64,000 nt of DNA from Oscillospiraceae bacterium (GTDB lineage: Bacteria; Bacillota_A; Clostridia; Oscillospirales; Oscillospiraceae). The stretch spans positions 5,962-69,961 of the forward strand of contig JAFYCC010000033.1 of assembly GCA_017539885.1 (NCBI GenBank), in the 5' to 3' direction. The notes under the pieces were generated by a model. The model saw only the letters and a program-made list of their open reading frames with translations. It did not search any database and was not told the origin of the DNA. The translations under genes were made by a program, and so were the position numbers. Shown here in pieces: positions 62,897 through 64,000 of this stretch. Position 1 is the first letter of the stretch. Every line of letters starts with the position of its first letter.

Positions 62897-64000
62897 CGTA
62901 GCCGCATTCCGGCTCACCGCGCAGCTCTGCCTTGTCTGCGCGATACTGTGCCTGTTCACGCCCTTCATGGAGAAGTGGCAGGCTTTTGCGCTGTTTCTCG
63001 TTCTGACGCTGCTCGCCGGACTGGGTGCCGGCGGCTGCAGAAAAGCCCCGCACAGACTTCTGTGGGGGCTGCTGCCGCTGCTCACGCTTGTCCTGCCCGG
63101 TGTCGGGTGGACAGTAAGAGCGGTGCTGTTCCTGCTGTCGGTCTACGCGGCGATGTTCCTGACGCTTGGGCGCTTCTCGTTGGAGATCTGGCAATACCGC
63201 CGCGCCGTCGTGATCTGCTGCGTCCTTATGGTCTTACTGATCATTATTTCGGGACTTGGAACCGTCAGAAGCGTGCCGCCGAGATTCCTGTCTGCGGCGG
63301 GAGTCGCGCTTGCGCTGCTGGCTCTGCGAGCCATGCAGCTGAGTTCACCGTCTTCGGCTCGCTGGCAGGCGGGCAGCGCGGGGCTCTTTTTTCTGCCCAT
63401 TGCGGGCGGTGTGCTGTTCGGAACGGCGCTGTGGCTTGCAATTCCCGGCATCCGGTTTCTCGCTGAAGTTCTCAGCGGCGCGCTGGCCGGCGCGATATGG
63501 CTGTGGAACGCGGTGTGGTCACGGGTGGTCAGACTGTTTCCCATCGGTGAGGACTTTTACGTATCGACACCCGTAGAGATCCCGCATCTGGAGCCGCCGG
63601 CCGATATTTCGCCGGAGTCCACAGTGCCGCCTTCCTTACCCGGCGAGCTTCCAAAGCTGCAGATTCCCTGGGGCGATATCCTCACGCTGCTGGCAATCGT
63701 AGCACTGATCGCGCTTATCGTCTGGATGCTTCGCAGGGGCGTTTCGGCTGCGAGGCGAAAAGGGCAGGAATACGATTGGGTCGAGGAGGAACAGCCTCCG
63801 GAATCCCGCGCCCGGCGCAGCCGCGTGAGAAAGAGCGCCGAACGGGGCAGCCGGAGCAAAGTCCGCAGTATTTACCGGGAGTATCTTGCCTATCTGCGCA
63901 GCCGGGATGTTCGCCCGAATGAGAGTGCGACGACTGCGGATATCTCCGCTGCCGCGGAGAACGTGCTTACGCAGCCGGATGCTCAGCTTCGGGAAATCTA
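62889..64000 (+). CDS. Multi-pass membrane protein of the MoxR-DUF58 cassette (3' end missing)
   Basis: Starts at ATG (MRSVAAFRLTAQL) inside the DUF58 end and stays open for 370 codons to the window edge. The first about 210 residues hold six to seven hydrophobic helices, then a periplasmic-type Pro-rich loop (PVEIPHLEPPADISPE), one more helix (ILTLLAIVALIALIVWML) and a basic cytoplasmic region ending SIYREYLAYLRSRDVRPNES, which resembles the DUF4129 tail of transglutaminase-type partners. No transglutaminase core is seen within the visible part. Third gene of the cassette; right boundary unknown. Confidence 0.8.
   Translation, partial: MRSVAAFRLTAQLCLVCAILCLFTPFMEKWQAFALFLVLTLLAGLGAGGCRKAPHRLLWGLLPLLTLVLPGVGWTVRAVLFLLSVYAAMFLTLGRFSLEIWQYRRAVVICCVLMVLLIIISGLGTVRSVPPRFLSAAGVALALLALRAMQLSSPSSARWQAGSAGLFFLPIAGGVLFGTALWLAIPGIRFLAEVLSGALAGAIWLWNAVWSRVVRLFPIGEDFYVSTPVEIPHLEPPADISPESTVPPSLPGELPKLQIPWGDILTLLAIVALIALIVWMLRRGVSAARRKGQEYDWVEEEQPPESRARRSRVRKSAERGSRSKVRSIYREYLAYLRSRDVRPNESATTADISAAAENVLTQPDAQLREI

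Overview
The window looks like a chromosomal segment of a GC-rich (high-50s percent by eye) Clostridia member, most likely an Oscillospiraceae/Ruminococcaceae gut anaerobe. The Gram-positive replicative polymerase PolC, a SigH-like sigma factor, the SpoVB/YabM - MazG - HU - RqcP gene order, a DUF975 membrane protein, the LarB/LarC nickel-cofactor genes and sigma-A promoters with 17-bp spacers all fit this. No rRNA, tRNA, prophage, insertion sequence or CRISPR array was seen. The taxon is inferred from gene content and was not computed.

Layout. 1-10.4 kb: one minus-strand operon pyrH-frr-uppS-cdsA-dxr-rseP-ispG-polC (UMP kinase, ribosome recycling, undecaprenyl and CDP-diacylglycerol lipid supply, two MEP isoprenoid steps, site-2 protease, DNA polymerase). 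10.5-15.6 kb, plus strand: a small unknown protein, a secreted SLH/SH3/SGNH hydrolase, and a histidine phosphatase fused to a Cys-rich domain that overlaps larB and precedes larC. 15.6-20.2 kb, minus strand: a serine-palmitoyltransferase-like alpha-oxoamine synthase with an SDR partner, rplS, citrate synthase and a cupin. 20.3-26.3 kb, plus strand: coaX-ruvCAB, a SigH-like sigma factor, a zinc-ribbon protein, a DUF1858 protein, trmK and a NIF3-like gene. 26.3-28.3 kb, minus strand: DUF975 and gapA.

28.5-43.1 kb, plus strand: rsuA-like, an MsmX-type ATPase, a CdaR/PucR regulator, ftsEX with two tandem coiled-coil M23 hydrolases and a CtpA protease (septal wall remodelling), the yabM-mazG-hup-rqcP block and the metQNI methionine importer. 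43.2-44.8 kb, minus strand: a radical-SAM activase-like protein and a GT2 glycosyltransferase. 45-52 kb, plus strand: trmL and the lower glycolytic genes pgk-tpiA-gpmI-eno, then a GGDEF protein. 52-54.6 kb: greA and a lysS carrying an extra C-terminal tRNA-binding domain.

54.7-60.7 kb is the most accessory-like part: NUDIX hydrolase, a roughly 650-base stretch of apparent gene debris, GNAT, a glutaminase-less asparagine-synthetase-type ligase, PgeF, a MATE exporter fused to an anti-sigma/kinase-like ATPase fold, and a C39-like cysteine protease. 60.9 kb to the end is a MoxR - DUF58 - membrane-protein cassette cut by the window edge.

Several starts are set here by promoter and ribosome-binding-site evidence instead of the longest open frame, because the longest-frame starts fall inside clear -10 or -35 boxes. 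GTG and TTG starts recur. Most gene ends carry strong hairpin terminators, several shared by convergent genes. The best candidates for something undescribed are the 56.0-60.7 kb cluster, the SPT-like/SDR pair, and the phosphatase/Cys-rich fusion attached to larBC.
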